Shown piece after piece: positions 4,337 through 7,254 of a DNA stretch of 7,254 nt. Under the pieces are notes generated by a model. That model ran no database searches. It saw only the letters and a list, made by a program, of their open reading frames with translations, and was not told the origin of the DNA. The position numbers were made by a program, and so were the translations under genes. Source of the DNA: an uncultured Collinsella sp. (GTDB lineage Bacteria > Actinomycetota > Coriobacteriia > Coriobacteriales > Coriobacteriaceae); NCBI GenBank assembly GCA_937981515.1, contig CALJNY010000270.1, positions 1-7,254 on the forward strand. Direction: 5' to 3'. How positions within the stretch are numbered: position 1 is the first letter of the stretch; every line of letters begins with the position of its first letter.

Positions 4337-7254
4337 ATTCGGAGCGCAGGGCCTCCACGGGATCCTTCCTGGACGCGCTGCGGGCGGGCAGCAGGACGGC
4401 AACGACCGTCAGTAACACCGAAATTGCAATAAGCACCAGCGCATCCCGCACGGGCAGACTCATCAGATTGGGGACCTGTTTGGCAGCAAGCGCCCAGGCA
4501 TTAACCGGAAAGCTCACGGCCACCACAACGACAATGGCAAAGACGCCGGCGATAAGCCCCTCAATAAAGGTCTCGGCGTTAAACACGTTGGCCACGTTGT
4601 GCTTCGACGCGCCGATCGCGCGCAGGATGCCAATCTCCTTCTTGCGCTCCAGCACGCTGATGTACGTGATGATGCCGATCATGATGGAGCTCACCACCAG
4701 GCTGATACTCACGAATGCGATGAGCACCAAGCTGATGGTGTTCACGATGTCGGTCACCGAGCCCATGATGATACCCATGTAGTCGGTGTACGAGATTGCC
4801 TGTTCATCGTGACCAGCAGCTTTGACCTGCTTGTTGTACGCATCGATGTGATCGAGTACGCGCTCCTTGGCCTCAAAGTCGCGCGGGAAAATCTTGACCG
4901 AGATGGGGTCGGCCTCGTCCGCATAGCCCAGTGTGGTCAGATTGTTATCGTAGGTGAGCTTCGACGCCTTGGCATAGCTCATCATGAGCGAGCTCAGGTC
5001 CTCGGCGTCCATGTTGAAGTGAATGGCATGAGCAAAGGCACTCGCATCCACGCGCATGGCGCTCGCCAGGCTAGCAAAACTCGACGACATCCGCGTCGCC
5101 ATCTGGCCCATGAGCCCTGCTGCGCCTGCCTTGAGCTGAGCTGACACCGTCGCCGCAATCTGATCGCTGATCGACTTCATCACCTGATCCATTGCCTGCT
5201 GCAGATACGGAGTCAGCTGCTTTTGGACATAGTCGGTCATCGCCTGTTGCAGGCGCTCGGCCAAGGCATCGCCGCCGAGCGCTTTGAGCTGGGCCAGGAT
5301 TTGCTGGGCTGCGGCATCATTTTCAAGATACGTCGAGAATGCGGCAGCGAGCTTTGACGCGTCTTTAAGATCTTCGGGTGTCAGCGCCTTAAACTGATCA
5401 GACTGCAAAAAGCCCTCAAACAGTTGGTTGGCTAGTGTTCCCACCTGCTGCATTTGCTCGGGCGTGAGTTCCAGACCGTCAAAGATGCCCGAGAAATCTG
5501 GGGCCGGTGCTTTTGCCATGATGTCGCTGAAGTCGATGTCCTTGCCAACGCCCGAAAGGTCAATATCCAGCCCGGACAAATCAAGACCCGACAGGTCCAT
5601 ACCGCCGGCAACACCCGAGAGCGCAGACGCATCGAACGAGAACGCACTCTTGAGCGCCGCCTCGTCCACACTGAACATGCTGCCCAAATCCACGCCTTGC
5701 TTGGCCTCGCCCTGCAGTTCATCGAAAGACTTGCCCGTAAAGACATCCGTCTCGGGGCGGGCGAGTTGCTCCTGCACAATCTGCGAATCGGCGGCGCGCT
5801 CCATAAGCCGGCGAGTCAGCGCATGCGTATAGGCAATGCCCGGAGACAACGCGCTCGCATTGGCCGTCTCGTTAGGTCGCACCACGCCCACAATGTGCAC
5901 GTCGATACCGTCGGCAACCTTGGCGGCCATAAAGTCGGCATCACCAGACATGTCGGTCCATATGCCGGTCTCTTCGTTTTTGCGATAGACATCGGCCGGC
6001 GACAGCATCTTAAACGTCGTGGACAGCGCATCGTCGTAGGTAAAGTCGGTACCGGTCTCGGGTGCTTTGACCCCACCGTCAGCCGTCATGGCGCTGTTTA
6101 CCAGACCGTTGAGCTCATCGATATCCAGCGCACCGATGCTATAGAGCGTGTAGTCGCCCACCGTGCCGCGGCTCGAAAGCACCATCACGGCTTCGTTGGC
6201 AGACGTGGGCCAATGACCGGCGACGACATCGTACTGGCTGTCGAGCAGGCTCTGGTCGTCAATCATCTCGTTAAAGACCGAGGTTCCCATGGATTCCATG
6301 CTCACCGTTGCCGCCGAGCTCGCGCCTCCGCTCATGGCCTCGGTCATGGCGTTGGGCACCAGCCGGACGGGCTTCTCGTCGCCCTTGCCCGCACGATAGA
6401 CAACCGGCGTCACGCCGTAGCCGTACTGGATAGCGTTGACTTCTTTATCGATGCCGTCGCCGCCGCCGTCAAGCCATGCCTTAAAGCTCGTCATATCGTT
6501 AGATTTAACACTTGCGAACATATCCTTTACGGCTGTGACCACGGGAATCTTATCGGTCCCCTTAGCCTTGCCACCGATGGCGTCATCGGACGAGCCCTCG
6601 CCCTTGGATGCCTCCTCATCGGTAGCCCCCTGACCGCCCATCATGGACGACAGGTCGTAATCCTGCTTGGAAATGGTGAGCGGGTAGCTCGAGAGCGTAT
6701 CCTCCTCGACCTTTTTGATGTAACCGTTTACGCCATTGGACAGCGCCAAGATCGCCGCGATACCGATAATGCCAATCGAGCCCGCAAAGGCAGTCATGGC
6801 CGTGCGACCCTTCTTGGTCATAAGGTTGCGGGCAGAAAGCCCCAGCGCCGTCACAAAGCTCATCGAGGTTTTGCGCGTAGGCTTGGCCTCGCGGCGCGTG
6901 GCGTCAGCGACATCGAAGGGATCGGAATCGTCGGTGATCTTGCCGTCCGCCAGGTTGACAATGCGCGTGGCATATTGGTACGCCAGCTCGGGATTGTGCG
7001 TGACCATGATAACCAGGCGGTCGCGCGCCACGTCCTTGAGCAGATCCATGACCTGTACGGATGTCGTTGAGTCCAAAGCGCCGGTCGGCTCGTCTGCCAG
7101 CACGATCTCGGGATCGTTAATCAGGGCGCGGGCGATGGCCACGCGCTGCATCTGTCCGCCCGATAGCTGGCTCGGGCGCTTGTTAACGTGCTCGCCCAGG
7201 CCGACTTTCTCCAACGCCTCGCGCGCACGCTGGCGGCGCTCGGCATGCCCCACG
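4335..7254 (-). CDS. MacB-like ABC transporter, ATPase-permease fusion (5' truncated)
   Basis: The frame is open through the right edge, so the first part of the ATPase (Walker A, Q-loop) is outside; the GTG at 7251-7253 is internal, not a start. Over 972 visible residues: signature LSGGQ (30-34), Walker B IVLADEP (50-56) with catalytic Glu55, D-loop ALD (59-61), switch His86, a linker to about 150, helix 1 (152-171), a very large extracytoplasmic domain (about 172-830), then helices at about 833-863, 893-918 and 935-956. It ends PARSASRKDPVEALRSE, typical of FtsX/MacB permeases. Family members form dimers that transmit ATP-driven motion to the outside and export peptides or lipids, or act in envelope stress; the substrate here is unknown. 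The external domain has a DLSGLDLSGLDIDLSG run (553-568) and a long Ala/Gln-rich helical part (about 596-735). It is far larger than the roughly 230-residue domain of E. coli MacB. Confidence 0.9.
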   Translation of the reverse strand, partial: VGHAERRQRAREALEKVGLGEHVNKRPSQLSGGQMQRVAIARALINDPEIVLADEPTGALDSTTSVQVMDLLKDVARDRLVIMVTHNPELAYQYATRIVNLADGKITDDSDPFDVADATRREAKPTRKTSMSFVTALGLSARNLMTKKGRTAMTAFAGSIGIIGIAAILALSNGVNGYIKKVEEDTLSSYPLTISKQDYDLSSMMGGQGATDEEASKGEGSSDDAIGGKAKGTDKIPVVTAVKDMFASVKSNDMTSFKAWLDGGGDGIDKEVNAIQYGYGVTPVVYRAGKGDEKPVRLVPNAMTEAMSGGASSAATVSMESMGTSVFNEMIDDQSLLDSQYDVVAGHWPTSANEAVMVLSSRGTVGDYTLYSIGALDIDELNGLVNSAMTADGGVKAPETGTDFTYDDALSTTFKMLSPADVYRKNEETGIWTDMSGDADFMAAKVADGIDVHIVGVVRPNETANASALSPGIAYTHALTRRLMERAADSQIVQEQLARPETDVFTGKSFDELQGEAKQGVDLGSMFSVDEAALKSAFSFDASALSGVAGGMDLSGLDLSGLDIDLSGVGKDIDFSDIMAKAPAPDFSGIFDGLELTPEQMQQVGTLANQLFEGFLQSDQFKALTPEDLKDASKLAAAFSTYLENDAAAQQILAQLKALGGDALAERLQQAMTDYVQKQLTPYLQQAMDQVMKSISDQIAATVSAQLKAGAAGLMGQMATRMSSSFASLASAMRVDASAFAHAIHFNMDAEDLSSLMMSYAKASKLTYDNNLTTLGYADEADPISVKIFPRDFEAKERVLDHIDAYNKQVKAAGHDEQAISYTDYMGIIMGSVTDIVNTISLVLIAFVSISLVVSSIMIGIITYISVLERKKEIGILRAIGASKHNVANVFNAETFIEGLIAGVFAIVVVVAVSFPVNAWALAAKQVPNLMSLPVRDALVLIAISVLLTVVAVLLPARSASRKDPVEALRSE

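Noticed and set aside
5454..7070. A 538-codon open frame on the + strand
   Set aside because: It lies opposite the ABC transporter gene; its His/Arg-rich composition is typical of an antisense shadow in GC-rich DNA, while the - strand has clear ABC motifs.

Overview
The window looks like a chromosomal stretch of a moderately high-GC Gram-positive gut actinobacterium. My best guess is a Coriobacteriia member such as Collinsella. This is inference from codon use, from the MacB-like ABC protein type and from the style of the intergenic hairpin repeats; no 16S or other marker gene is present.

Layout: (i) 3-182, the C-terminal end of a glutaredoxin-like thioredoxin-fold protein on the + strand, cut by the window edge. 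(ii) 183-1016, about 0.8 kb with no convincing protein gene and locally low GC (541-600 has 21 G/C in 60 bases). It is packed with hairpins and inverted repeats. (iii) 1017-1283, a small ribbon-helix-helix (CopG/Arc-type) DNA-binding protein on the + strand with palindromes just upstream and no toxin partner in sight. (iv) 1284-1434, a convergent gap filled by two more hairpin repeats. (v) 1435-2394, a tRNA-dihydrouridine synthase on the - strand, with a readable promoter at 2442-2471. (vi) 2395-2929, a divergent intergenic region holding a small hairpin and a 182-bp nested inverted repeat. (vii) 2930-4063, a three-helix membrane protein of unknown function on the + strand. (viii) 4064-4334, a convergent gap holding a 184-bp relative of the nested inverted repeat and a 32-bp hairpin. 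(ix) 4335-7254, a large MacB-like ABC ATPase-permease fusion on the - strand, running off the right edge.

The protein genes are mostly unrelated single units (redox, tRNA modification, membrane export, unknown membrane protein) and do not form an obvious operon. The distinctive feature is the intergenic DNA. At least five repeat families, here called A to F (D is a single palindrome), occupy nearly every gap between genes, and four of them occur twice. Family A (225-290, 1306-1370) brackets the RHH gene and looks terminator-like. Family B is an inverted pair enclosing two similar short hydrophobic reading frames. Family C (671-711, 1378-1433) is a 56-bp imperfect palindrome. Family E carries TGTGACAAAGGG. 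Family F (2525-2706, 4106-4289) is the strongest candidate for an undescribed structured element: nested hairpins whose outer arms differ between copies yet still pair, around a tandem pair of AAAACCGCAGGA motifs exactly 22 bases apart. A heptamer, TCGACAT, recurs in the A loops, in the RHH leader palindrome and in F, hinting at a shared binding site or shared ancestry.
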